From an uncultured Bacteroidota bacterium (GTDB lineage: Bacteria; Bacteroidota; Bacteroidia; Chitinophagales; LD1), in the NCBI GenBank assembly GCA_903861145.1, contig CAIOTH010000047.1:62001-126000 (forward strand): a DNA stretch of 64,000 nucleotides, given 5' to 3'. The notes beneath the pieces were generated by a model, which made no database searches, was not told where the DNA came from, and saw only the letters and a list, made by a program, of their open reading frames with translations. The position numbers and the translations under genes were made by a program. Every line of letters begins with the position of its first letter. The stretch's first letter is position 1. This document shows, piece by piece, positions 1 to 8,514 of the stretch.

Positions 1-969
1 GTAGTAGTTTTCCAACGATTTTGGAATGTCATAATGTATTACAAACCTGATATCGGGCTTATCAATACCCATTCCAAAGGCGATGGTGGCCACTATTACA
101 TCCAATTCTTCCATCAAAAAGGCATCCTGGGTGTTAGTGCGCACTTTTCCATCTAAACCGGCATGGTAAGCACCGGCTTTAATACCATTGGCGCGCAAAA
201 CCTGCGATAGCTCATCGGCAGTTTTACGGTTAATTACGTAAACAATACCCGACTTGCCATGGCGCTGCTTAATAAACTGCACCATGTTCTTAATGGCAAG
301 CTGCGGCGTCTTCTTCGGCCTTATTTCGTAATAAAGGTTAGGCCTGTTAAACGATGATATAAAGATGTTGGGCTTAACCAGTTCAAGTGTTTTAACAATA
401 TCACTTTGTACTTTAGGCGTAGCGGTAGCGGTAAGGGCTATTAACGGGAATTTTTGGTCAAGTGCCTTAATAATTTCGTGTATCCGGCGGTACTCCGGCC
501 TAAAGTCATGACCCCATTCCGAGATACAATGTGCCTCATCTACAGCAATAAAGCTCACTTTAATCTCCTTAAACAAGTCAACGGTTTCCTGCTTGGTAAG
601 GGTTTCGGGGGCCACATAAAGCATTTTGGTTTGGCCGCCTTTTATGTCTTTTATAACCACGTTACGCTCGGTGCGGCTTAACGATGAGTTTAAAAAGTGG
701 GCAATGTTATCCTGCGATGAGTAGTTTCTTACTAAATCAACCTGGTTTTTCATTAAAGCAATAAGCGGCGATATAATAATGGCTACGCCCTCACTCATAA
801 TTGCCGGTAACTGATAACACAACGATTTTCCTCCGCCGGTAGGCATAATAACAAACGTATCCTTACCCGCCATTAACGACTTTATAATCTTTTCCTGGTT
901 GCCTTTAAATTTGTTAAAGCCAAAGTATTCCTGAAGCCCCTCTTCAAGCGACATTGTAGCTACTGCCAT
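1..969 (-). CDS. recQ: ATP-dependent DNA helicase RecQ (N-terminal 323 residues, cut by window edge)
   Basis: Superfamily 2 3'-to-5' DNA helicase acting in recombination and repair. Translating the minus strand from the ATG at 969 gives an open frame to the window edge. Walker A is MPTGGGKS with its Lys at residue 48. The DEAH box is at residues 144-147, followed by CISEWGHDFRPEY, the RecQ-specific motif after DEAH. ALTATA (motif III) follows, and the C-terminal helicase lobe includes ATIAFGMGIDKPDIR. The zinc-binding, winged-helix and HRDC regions would lie beyond position 1 and cannot be seen. An in-frame ATG five codons later is an alternative start. Family assignment is firm. Whether the gene is complete cannot be judged here. 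Confidence 0.96.
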   Translation of the reverse strand, partial: MAVATMSLEEGLQEYFGFNKFKGNQEKIIKSLMAGKDTFVIMPTGGGKSLCYQLPAIMSEGVAIIISPLIALMKNQVDLVRNYSSQDNIAHFLNSSLSRTERNVVIKDIKGGQTKMLYVAPETLTKQETVDLFKEIKVSFIAVDEAHCISEWGHDFRPEYRRIHEIIKALDQKFPLIALTATATPKVQSDIVKTLELVKPNIFISSFNRPNLYYEIRPKKTPQLAIKNMVQFIKQRHGKSGIVYVINRKTADELSQVLRANGIKAGAYHAGLDGKVRTNTQDAFLMEELDVIVATIAFGMGIDKPDIRFVIHYDIPKSLENYY

Positions 970-1094
970 GTGTTTTTTGTTTTGATGAACAAAAGTTTAA
1001 CGTAAATATCTAATCAATAGGGGTGTGTTTTTAAAGCATCGTCAATATAATAAACATTTTTGACGAAAGGGAGGCGAATTTACAAACAAGTTTT

Positions 1095-1121
1095 TTTGCC
1101 ACGGGGGTTTATGTATTTTTG
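1095..1121 (+). promoter_or_regulatory. Putative Bacteroidota-type promoter for manC
   Basis: A T-run ending in TTTG (1095-1098), then 15 nt, then TATTTTTG (1114-1121), which fits the TAnnTTTG -7 box known for Bacteroidota sigma-ABfr promoters. The box ends 30 nt before the manC ATG. The spacer is somewhat shorter than the usual published spacing, so the -33 assignment is tentative. Confidence 0.45.
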
Positions 1122-1151
1122 CAGCCTTTCGATTAACAAAATTTCTATTTG

Positions 1152-2231
1152 ATGGGCAATGTCTATGTGGTAATTATGGCCGGGGGTATTGGAAGCCGCT
1201 TTTGGCCTAAAAGCCGAAGCTCTAATCCAAAGCAGTTTCTGGACATTCTCAATACCGGAAAAACACTCATCCAGCTTACTTACGATAGGTTCAGGCCAAT
1301 TGTTCCGGAAGAAAACTTTTATGTTGTTACCGCCGATGATTATGAGGATTTGGTAAAAGATCAATTACCAGACCTAATGGACTACCAGATACTTAAGGAG
1401 CCCGTTAGAAGAAATACAGCCCCCTGCATTACCTATGCCTGCGATAAAATATACCAGCGCGACCCTAATGCCACAGTAATAATTACCCCTGCCGACCACC
1501 TGATTTTACAGGAAGACCGCTTTTTAACCGTTATTGCCAAATGTCTTGACTTTGTGGGACAGAATGAAAAGCTAGTTACCATTGGTCTAAAACCAACAAA
1601 GCCCTCCACAGGTTATGGATACATACAATACCTGGATGATGATGGTGGTAAGGAGTTTTTTAAGGTTAAGACCTTTACTGAAAAGCCATCGCTGGAAATA
1701 GCCCGCACTTTTATTAAGAGCGGTGATTTTTTATGGAACTCGGGCATGTTTGTTTGGAAGGCGAAAACAATTCTTGAGGCCATACGTAAGTATTTGCCAG
1801 AGATTGGAGATGCTTTTAAAAACGGCGCCACATATTATAATACAGCTGCCGAAGAGGCCTTTATACGCGAGGCATACTCGCAATGTACCAATATTTCGAT
1901 TGACTATGGTGTAATGGAAAAAGCCGACAACGTTTATACCATGCCTGCCCAATTTGGCTGGAGCGATGTAGGCTCGTGGGGTTCATTATACGAAGCTTAT
2001 GAGCACGATTACTTAGGTAATGCAGTGGCAGGTAAAAACGTAAAAATTTACGACTCGGCGAATAATATGATTATGGTACCCGAAAACAAACTGGTGGTGT
2101 TACAGGGCCTGAGAGATTTTTGTGTGATTGATACCGGCGATGTATTGCTGATTTGCGAAAAACAACAAGAGCAGGAAATAAAGCAGATAACGGTTGACTT
2201 AAAGGTTGCCGATTTGGATGAGTACTTATAA
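1152..2231 (+). CDS. manC: Mannose-1-phosphate guanylyltransferase
   Basis: Makes GDP-mannose from mannose-1-phosphate and GTP in the cytoplasm, a precursor for GDP-sugar-dependent polysaccharide and glycan synthesis. The nucleotidyltransferase signature AGGIGSRFWPKSR sits at residues 10-22. FTEKP, the sugar-phosphate-binding motif, and the GDFLWNSGMF stretch follow in family order. At 359 residues it is the short ManC form without the C-terminal cupin isomerase domain of bifunctional ManC/AlgA. I chose the ATG at 1152; a TTG one codon upstream is also open. The gene stands alone, with recQ divergent on its left and a repeat element after its stop. Confidence 0.93.
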   Translation: MGNVYVVIMAGGIGSRFWPKSRSSNPKQFLDILNTGKTLIQLTYDRFRPIVPEENFYVVTADDYEDLVKDQLPDLMDYQILKEPVRRNTAPCITYACDKIYQRDPNATVIITPADHLILQEDRFLTVIAKCLDFVGQNEKLVTIGLKPTKPSTGYGYIQYLDDDGGKEFFKVKTFTEKPSLEIARTFIKSGDFLWNSGMFVWKAKTILEAIRKYLPEIGDAFKNGATYYNTAAEEAFIREAYSQCTNISIDYGVMEKADNVYTMPAQFGWSDVGSWGSLYEAYEHDYLGNAVAGKNVKIYDSANNMIMVPENKLVVLQGLRDFCVIDTGDVLLICEKQQEQEIKQITVDLKVADLDEYL

Positions 2232-2245
2232 TAACGAAATGCATA

Positions 2246-2334
2246 GCCACAAAGACACGAAGGCACAAAGTTTTAATTTTTTAGTGCCTGTATTTTTTAA
2301 AATTGTATTCTTAGTGTCTTAGTGCCTTAGTGGC
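2246..2334. repeat. Inverted array of degenerate CACnAAG heptamer-like repeats
   Basis: Two 25-bp arms (2246-2270 and 2310-2334) face each other around an AT-rich centre. Each arm reads GCCAC followed by nAAGnCACnAAGnCACnAAG, a run of three CACnAAG units. The arms match at 20 of 25 positions when one is reverse-complemented. The element lies between manC and the aminotransferase gene. Related but shorter runs occur at 39936-39952 and 43836-43864. Similar degenerate repeats are seen in many environmental bacterial genomes. Their function is unknown, and this copy could fold as a weak terminator hairpin. Confidence 0.7.
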
Positions 2335-2365
2335 AGAAATTGCTGCGAAACAATGAACGACTAAC

Positions 2366-3520
2366 ATGAATTTTCCCTCCAACATTAACTCAAAGCTGCC
2401 GGCTATAGGCACTACTATTTTCACTACCATGTCGGCGCTGGCAAAGGAGCACAATGCTATTAACCTGTCGCAGGGCTTTCCCGATTTTAGCCCGCACCCG
2501 TTATTGACCGAGGCAGTTGAAAAAGCTATGAAGAGTGGCTTTAATCAATACGCGCCAATGGCGGGTTATTTGCCACTGCGCGAAAAGATTGCTGAAAAGG
2601 TTGAGGCGCTTTACTCCTGCCCTATCGACCCGGAAACGGAGGTTACAATTACTGCAGGTGGTACTCAAGCAATTTTTACAGCCATACTTTCAGTTATCCG
2701 CGAAAATGACGAGGTGATACTTTTTGCCCCGGCGTACGATAGTTATGCCCCGGCCATTGAGCTTGCCGGCGGCAAACCTTTATACTACGATTTAGAAGCG
2801 CCGGAGTACCGAATTAATTGGACGAACGTAAAAAAACTGATTAGCCAACGCACCAAAATGATCATTATCAATACGCCGCACAATCCATCGGGTACTGTGT
2901 TGAGTGCATTTGATATGCAGCAGTTGGATAAAATTACTCGCGGTACGGATATTGTAATTATTAGCGATGAGGTTTACGAGCACATTATTTTTGATGGCAT
3001 TGAGCATCAAAGCGTATTGCGCTTTCCCAAACTGGCTGAAAGAAGTTTTGTAATTAACTCATTTGGTAAAACATACCATACCACCGGTTGGAAAGTTGGT
3101 TATTGCGTTGCACCTAAAAACCTGATGACCGAGTTTAGAAAGGTGCACCAGTTTAATGTGTTCAGCGTAAACTCCATTGCACAGGTGGCTTTTGACGAAA
3201 TATTACCCCGGAAGGATTTATACCTTGAGTTAAGCGCTTTTTACAAACAGAAAAGAGATTATTTCCATAAAGCAATTCAATCATCGCGCTTTAAGCTTTT
3301 TAAGTGCGAGGGCACTTATTTTCAATTGGTTTCGTACAGCAAAATAAGCGATGAACGCGATTTGGAGTTTGTGCGCCGCATGACCCGCGATATGGGTGTT
3401 GCTGCAATACCGGTATCCGTTTTCTATCGCCACAATATCGATAACAGCGTTATCCGTTTCTGTTTTGCTAAAGAAGAAGAGACCCTTAAAAGAGCGGCGG
3501 AGTTGATTTGCAAGATTTAA
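2366..3520 (+). CDS. Methionine/glutamine (keto-acid) aminotransferase, PLP fold type I
   Basis: A class I/II aminotransferase of 384 residues, closest by motif pattern to the YbdL/MtnE/kynurenine-aminotransferase (glutamine transaminase K) group. These enzymes transaminate aromatic and sulfur 2-oxo acids with Gln or Met. Visible motifs are NLSQGFPDF near the N-terminus, NTPHNPSG, SDEVYEH and the PLP-Schiff-base stretch SFGKTYHTTGWKVGY with Lys235. The conserved C-terminal substrate-carboxylate Arg lies in the VIRFCFAK region. An omega-amidase gene lies about 3.8 kb downstream on the same strand, the usual partner of this enzyme. Family is sure. The preferred substrate is inferred from family and context. 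Confidence 0.9.
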   Translation: MNFPSNINSKLPAIGTTIFTTMSALAKEHNAINLSQGFPDFSPHPLLTEAVEKAMKSGFNQYAPMAGYLPLREKIAEKVEALYSCPIDPETEVTITAGGTQAIFTAILSVIRENDEVILFAPAYDSYAPAIELAGGKPLYYDLEAPEYRINWTNVKKLISQRTKMIIINTPHNPSGTVLSAFDMQQLDKITRGTDIVIISDEVYEHIIFDGIEHQSVLRFPKLAERSFVINSFGKTYHTTGWKVGYCVAPKNLMTEFRKVHQFNVFSVNSIAQVAFDEILPRKDLYLELSAFYKQKRDYFHKAIQSSRFKLFKCEGTYFQLVSYSKISDERDLEFVRRMTRDMGVAAIPVSVFYRHNIDNSVIRFCFAKEEETLKRAAELICKI

Positions 3521-3636
3521 TCAACCGCTATAAAGTACACTTCCGTTTAAAATCTATACAGTTCGTAACACTCAACACCTGCGTAATTCAACACTATAGT
3601 ATTTTATTATACCTTTCAGGGATATAAAAGAATGCT

Positions 3637-6009
3637 ATGTCTGAAAACGAAGAGAAGATAGCCGATTTGCTAACCAGGATAAACCAGCTTAGCTTTAAGC
3701 AGGAGCAATTTCAATTTGAAATAAACCAGCTAAAGTTTGAGGTAAGCAAGTTGAGAGAGGCTTCGCAAAAGCCAGTTACTGCTAAAGAGACAAAACCGGT
3801 TGTTGAAGAAACGAGGGTCTACTATTCTATTACACCACCGTTTACTGAAACTTCCACAACCAAAACAGAAACCTCACCACCAGTATTTGAGCAGCGCCGG
3901 GCTATAAGCGTTCAAAAGCCATTAATAGCCAAAGAGGATTGGGAGAAATTTATTGGCGAAAACCTGATAAATAAAATCGGTATTATAATAACCGTAATTG
4001 GTGTGGCCATTGGTGCCAAATATGCTATTGACCACCAATACATAAGCCCATTGATGCGCATTGTTTTTGGCTATGTAGTTGGTATAGGGCTGCTGGGGTT
4101 TGCGCTAAAACTTAAAACCAAATATGAAAGCTTTAGTGCTGTATTATTAAGCGGTGCCATGGCTATTATGTATTTAATAACGTTTATGGCCTACAGTCTG
4201 TATGGCCTTTTTCCGCAGGCAGCGGCCTTTGGATTGATGGTAATGTTTACGGTGTTTACTGTAATTGCCGCCATACATTATAACCGGCAGGTAATTGCGC
4301 ATATTGGTTTAGTTGGTGCATATGCCGTTCCTTTTTTACTGAGTGACGGCTCAGGCAAGGTGCTCATTCTTTATAGCTACATGGCCATTATTAATACCGG
4401 CATATTAGTTCTATCGTTCAAAAAATACTGGAAAAATCTGTTGTACGTTGCGTTTGGGCTTACCTACCTTATTTACCTTTCGTGGTTTGTTTCTAAATAT
4501 GATAGCGCTACCCAATTCAGAATGGCATTTGCCTTTTTGGGTATTTACTTTTCTATTTTTTATGCGGCTATCCTTGCATATAAGCTCATTAAAAAAGAGA
4601 AGTTCAGTGTAGAAGATATTATGCTCTACATGGCCAATTCATTTATCTTTTTTGGTGTTGGCTATGCTTTGCTTGACGACAATGTAACCGGTAAAAATCT
4701 GTTAGGACTATTTACACTAGGCAATGCGGTTATACATTTTATTGTAAGCGTAATAATTTACCGAAACAAGCTTGCCGATAAAAACCTGTTTTACCTGGTA
4801 TCGGGTATGGTGCTGGTATTTATTACCATAGCTATACCGGTGCAGCTGGATGGCACATGGGTAACGCTATTGTGGGCCGGCGAGGCTGCTTTATTGTTTT
4901 GGATTGGCAGAACAAAAAATGTTGTGTTTTATGAGTTGATGTCGTACCCGCTTATGATACTGGCGTTGGGCAGTATTTGCCAGGATTGGAGTATTGACTA
5001 TAATGCCTATTCAAAACAAAACCCTGCAGCCCGCATTACGCCATTGCTCAATGTTCATTTTTTAAGTTCAATACTGGTTGTGGCGGCTTTTGGCTTTATT
5101 ACTTTTTTAGAAAAGAGCAATAAATACACAGCACCAACCGGCAGCAAATATCGCATTCAGGACCTTTACGGAGCGGTGCGATACGGACTACCGGTAATTT
5201 TTGTAGGATTGCTATATGCTTCTTTTTTGATGGAGATTGCAAGCTATTGGGACCAGCTATATATAGACTCGGGCATTACCCTTCCATCAAAAGATTATGC
5301 CTCGATGGCTTATAATGAAGACCTGCCAAACTTTAAGTTTATCTGGTCGGTTAACTACACGCTGTTGTTCTTGTCTGTGTTATCGGCCGTCAACATTAAA
5401 TGGCTGAGAAATAGAGAGCTTGCTTTGGTTAACCTGGTTTTAAATGTTGTTTCGGTAGCCGTGTTTATGACTATTGGCTTGTACACATTAAGCCTGCTAC
5501 GCGATACGTATTTAAGCCAGGATTTGGCAAAGTATTATAACCATGGCCCGTTTAACATCTATTTCCGCTACCTCTCATTTGGGTTTGCTGCAACTATGAT
5601 TTACTGCTGCTATCGGTACATGAAAGAAGAGTTTGTAAATTTTGACCTTAAAATGCCTTTTGATTTGCTGCTATATACCAGCATACTTTGGGTAGCCAGC
5701 AGCGAACTAATAAACTGGATGTGCTTAATGCGCCTATCACAATCGTATAAATTAGAGTTAAGTATTTTGTGGGGGGCTTATTCGTTGCTTTTGATTATGC
5801 TGGGCATTTGGAAAAAGAAAAAACATTTACGACTTGGGGCCATTGGCCTTTTTGCCGTTACCCTGGTTAAGTTGTTTTTCTACGATATTTCGCAATTAGA
5901 AACTATTGCAAAAACAATTGTGTTTGTATCGTTAGGCATCCTGTTACTAATTATCTCGTTTCTGTACAACAAATACAAGCATATTATTGAAGATGAGCCC
6001 AAGGTTTAA
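3637..6009 (+). CDS. DUF2339 polytopic membrane protein
   Basis: A 790-residue predicted inner-membrane protein. Residues 1-35 form a charged coiled coil (heptads of Leu/Phe with EEK and KQEQFQFE). A Thr/Pro-rich linker follows to about residue 90, then the DUF2339 hallmark WEKFIGENLINKIGI runs into the first membrane segment. Nearly the whole remainder is hydrophobic, with well over fifteen likely membrane helices. The function of DUF2339 is not known. The next gene starts inside its last codons, which indicates translational coupling with DUF3999, a pairing known from other phyla. Confidence 0.88.
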   Translation: MSENEEKIADLLTRINQLSFKQEQFQFEINQLKFEVSKLREASQKPVTAKETKPVVEETRVYYSITPPFTETSTTKTETSPPVFEQRRAISVQKPLIAKEDWEKFIGENLINKIGIIITVIGVAIGAKYAIDHQYISPLMRIVFGYVVGIGLLGFALKLKTKYESFSAVLLSGAMAIMYLITFMAYSLYGLFPQAAAFGLMVMFTVFTVIAAIHYNRQVIAHIGLVGAYAVPFLLSDGSGKVLILYSYMAIINTGILVLSFKKYWKNLLYVAFGLTYLIYLSWFVSKYDSATQFRMAFAFLGIYFSIFYAAILAYKLIKKEKFSVEDIMLYMANSFIFFGVGYALLDDNVTGKNLLGLFTLGNAVIHFIVSVIIYRNKLADKNLFYLVSGMVLVFITIAIPVQLDGTWVTLLWAGEAALLFWIGRTKNVVFYELMSYPLMILALGSICQDWSIDYNAYSKQNPAARITPLLNVHFLSSILVVAAFGFITFLEKSNKYTAPTGSKYRIQDLYGAVRYGLPVIFVGLLYASFLMEIASYWDQLYIDSGITLPSKDYASMAYNEDLPNFKFIWSVNYTLLFLSVLSAVNIKWLRNRELALVNLVLNVVSVAVFMTIGLYTLSLLRDTYLSQDLAKYYNHGPFNIYFRYLSFGFAATMIYCCYRYMKEEFVNFDLKMPFDLLLYTSILWVASSELINWMCLMRLSQSYKLELSILWGAYSLLLIMLGIWKKKKHLRLGAIGLFAVTLVKLFFYDISQLETIAKTIVFVSLGILLLIISFLYNKYKHIIEDEPKV

Positions 6010-7249
6010 AACATATTTAGTTGCATTACTCCTATTACCCGCCGGCCTTTTAATGGCGGACAATAATGGCTATCACTATCGGCGCGATTTAGGCAGCTTA
6101 TCAAGCGGCTGGTATAAAATAGGCTTGCCCGATAGCCTGTTTGGCAAAACGAATACGGACCTTTCGGATATCAGAATTTATGGCGTTACAGAGCATGGGG
6201 ATACTTCACCGGTTCCATATATAATAGACGTAGCCACCGGTTCGGAAAACGAGGTGAATGCGCCGTTTAAGATTATCAACCCTACGCATAACGCAACCGG
6301 CTACAATTACACTTTTGCTGTTGCCACCCAACAAACCATCAATAGAATTGAACTACACTTTGAGGAACAGAATTTTGATTGGAAAGTGAACCTAAGCGGC
6401 AGCCAGGATTTGCAGCACTGGCAACCGGTAGTAGAAAATTACCGTATAGTGGCTATAAAAAATCAATTAACCGATTACGGTTTTACAACGCTACTTTTCC
6501 CCGATGCCAAATACCGATACTACCGTGTGCAAATACCCGCTGCAACACAGCCAAACTTGTTAAACGCAAAAGTGTTCCTCAAAATATTAAAGCCGGGATT
6601 TTATAATGATTATTGGTGTTCGGCAACAAACATGCAGGTGCTTAACAAGGGGAAAACGATGGTTGTAGACCTGACCCTTCATCAGCCTGAACCGGTATCG
6701 TATTTAAAAATACAGGTGGGCGATAGTATTGATTACGAAAGGCCCTTTGTTCTTGAATATTTAACCGATAGCCTAAAAACCGAAAAGGGTTGGGTATACA
6801 ATTATTCAAACCTAACCGAGGGTGTGCTAAGTTCGGTTGAGCCGAATGAATTTAAATTTGGCAAAAGACTTTGCCAACGACTGCGCCTTACCGTACAAAA
6901 CGGAGATAACCCCGGATTGACCATTAAATCGTTTGTTGTTAAAGGGTATGTGTATAGCTTATATGCCCGCGTTGCGCAGCCGGCTAATTGCTATATGCTA
7001 TACGGGAATAAAATAGCCTCCACACCTGATTATGACCTTAGTAAATTCCAAAACAAAATTCCGGATAGCACCCGGCAAATTACACCCGGCGGCGAAGAGG
7101 TTTTGGCCAGTGTGCCGGCTAAGCAAATACATCCCTTGCTTGAAAACAAGGCCTGGTTGTGGGGAATAATGGCCTGCATAATTTTGCTACTGGGCCTATT
7201 TACGTTTAAGATGATGGCCGGTGTTGGAAACAGCGAACAGAATCAATAA
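5993..7249 (+). CDS. DUF3999 family membrane-anchored protein
   Basis: A 418-residue protein with an N-terminal signal peptide (about residues 1-22, ending near LLMADNNG). A long beta-rich periplasmic or extracytoplasmic part includes YRVQIP and galactose-binding-like stretches. One C-terminal membrane helix (IMACIILLLGLFTFKMMAG) is followed by a short polar tail. Its start overlaps the DUF2339 gene by 17 nt. I prefer the ATG at 5993; a TTG at 5987 is also open. DUF3999 has no assigned biochemical role. The overlap and the shared membrane topology suggest that the two proteins form one complex. Confidence 0.8.
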   Translation: MSPRFKTYLVALLLLPAGLLMADNNGYHYRRDLGSLSSGWYKIGLPDSLFGKTNTDLSDIRIYGVTEHGDTSPVPYIIDVATGSENEVNAPFKIINPTHNATGYNYTFAVATQQTINRIELHFEEQNFDWKVNLSGSQDLQHWQPVVENYRIVAIKNQLTDYGFTTLLFPDAKYRYYRVQIPAATQPNLLNAKVFLKILKPGFYNDYWCSATNMQVLNKGKTMVVDLTLHQPEPVSYLKIQVGDSIDYERPFVLEYLTDSLKTEKGWVYNYSNLTEGVLSSVEPNEFKFGKRLCQRLRLTVQNGDNPGLTIKSFVVKGYVYSLYARVAQPANCYMLYGNKIASTPDYDLSKFQNKIPDSTRQITPGGEEVLASVPAKQIHPLLENKAWLWGIMACIILLLGLFTFKMMAGVGNSEQNQ

Positions 7250-7321
7250 TTAATTGTTTGCCTGAGGTAAGTGTTGTAGTTAAAGATTACCCTTAACTTA
7301 GCACCATCAGTTTAATTAAGT

Positions 7322-8137
7322 ATGGAGAATCTAAACATAACCCTCATTCAAACATCTATTCACTGGGTAGATGTGTCGGCAAACCTTGAGATGCTGACCC
7401 AAAAAATTGCTGGCATAACGCACAAAACAGATTTGATTGTATTGCCTGAAACCTTCACTACCGGTTTTTGTATGGATGCAAAGCAATATGCCGAAGATGT
7501 TGCCAATAGCAAGGCAATTGAGTGGATGCGCACAACTGCCAAACAAAAAAACTGTGTTATAACCGGTAGCCTGATGTTGAAGGAAGGGGACAGTTTTTTT
7601 AACCGCCTTATATGGATGAAACCCGATGGTAGTTTTGAATACTACAATAAGCGCCACCTGTTTTCGCACGCGCATGAGGATGAAAATTATATTGCCGGCG
7701 ATGAAAAACTGATTGTAGAATTAAAAGGCTGGAAAATACGGCCGCTTATTTGTTACGACCTCCGTTTCCCGGTGTGGAGCAGAAATTTAGATGAGAACGG
7801 CGCGCCACAGTATGATGTGCTGTTATACGTAGCTAATTGGCCCGAACGCAGGGTATATGCCTGGAAACATTTGTTGATTGCCCGCGCTATCGAAAATCAG
7901 GCGTATGTTGTAGGCCTTAACCGCACCGGTAATGATGGTAACGATATTTATTATAGTGGCGATTCGATGGTAATTGATGCCATGGGGCAGGTGTTGTATC
8001 ACAAAATGCAGGATGAAGATGTTTTTACTGTTGAGCTTGAATACCCGGCCATCCAAAAAGTGCGCGAGACGCTACAGTTTTTAAAGGATGGCGACCTTTT
8101 TTCGTTTAATAAGAAATTAAAAATTGCAGGACACTAA
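7322..8137 (+). CDS. Omega-amidase, nitrilase superfamily (Nit2/YafV type)
   Basis: A cytosolic carbon-nitrogen hydrolase of 271 residues. The Glu-Lys-Cys catalytic triad is visible as LPETF with Glu43, YNKRHLF with Lys110 and LICYDLRFP with Cys144. The YDLRFPVWSRN context and the length match the YafV/Nit2 branch, which hydrolyses 2-oxoglutaramate and 2-oxosuccinamate to 2-oxoglutarate or oxaloacetate plus ammonia. 2-Oxoglutaramate is the by-product of glutamine transamination, so the enzyme pairs with the aminotransferase at 2366-3520. The next gene follows after 2 nt, probably in one transcript. Superfamily and catalytic residues are seen; substrate is inferred. Confidence 0.9.
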   Translation: MENLNITLIQTSIHWVDVSANLEMLTQKIAGITHKTDLIVLPETFTTGFCMDAKQYAEDVANSKAIEWMRTTAKQKNCVITGSLMLKEGDSFFNRLIWMKPDGSFEYYNKRHLFSHAHEDENYIAGDEKLIVELKGWKIRPLICYDLRFPVWSRNLDENGAPQYDVLLYVANWPERRVYAWKHLLIARAIENQAYVVGLNRTGNDGNDIYYSGDSMVIDAMGQVLYHKMQDEDVFTVELEYPAIQKVRETLQFLKDGDLFSFNKKLKIAGH

Positions 8138-8139
8138 TT

Positions 8140-8502
8140 ATGCCATTGTTGAACGAAGGAAAAAATGAAGAAGAAAAAAGTTGGGCACTGCGGTGGTACC
8201 AGGTGCGCAACCGCGTAAAAGAGCAATTTGGTGAGCGGCCCGACATTAATGCATTGCTTTTTATTATTGGCATGAATGAAGTGGGCATTGTAAAAGATAA
8301 ATGGGAGAAGGAAGAAAAGCAAGACCTGATGCACGTTGCGCTTTGTAAAATGATGAGCACCGAGGGCTATTACGAATTACTTGGCCGTGATGCAGAAGGG
8401 TGGCCGATATACGAACCGGTTAAAGGCATACCCAAATTACCACTAAAAGACCAGGATGAGTTGTTGAAGCGGAAGATTGTTGAATATTTTGAGGCGCTAT
8501 AA
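8140..8502 (+). CDS. Small conserved protein of unknown function downstream of omega-amidase
   Basis: 120 residues, soluble and charged, with no signal peptide or membrane segment. It contains INALLFIIGMNEVGIV followed by KDKWEKEEKQDLMHVALCKMM and ends in a helical Lys/Glu-rich tail. It reads like a compact alpha-helical domain. The start codon lies 2 nt after the omega-amidase stop, so it is almost certainly cotranscribed and real. I do not recognise a named family and infer no function. Confidence 0.75.
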   Translation: MPLLNEGKNEEEKSWALRWYQVRNRVKEQFGERPDINALLFIIGMNEVGIVKDKWEKEEKQDLMHVALCKMMSTEGYYELLGRDAEGWPIYEPVKGIPKLPLKDQDELLKRKIVEYFEAL

Positions 8503-8514
8503 GGGGCTTAATTT

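Noticed and set aside
454-681. Short plus-strand frame at the start of the window
   Set aside because: It is antisense to recQ, whose helicase motifs fill the whole region.
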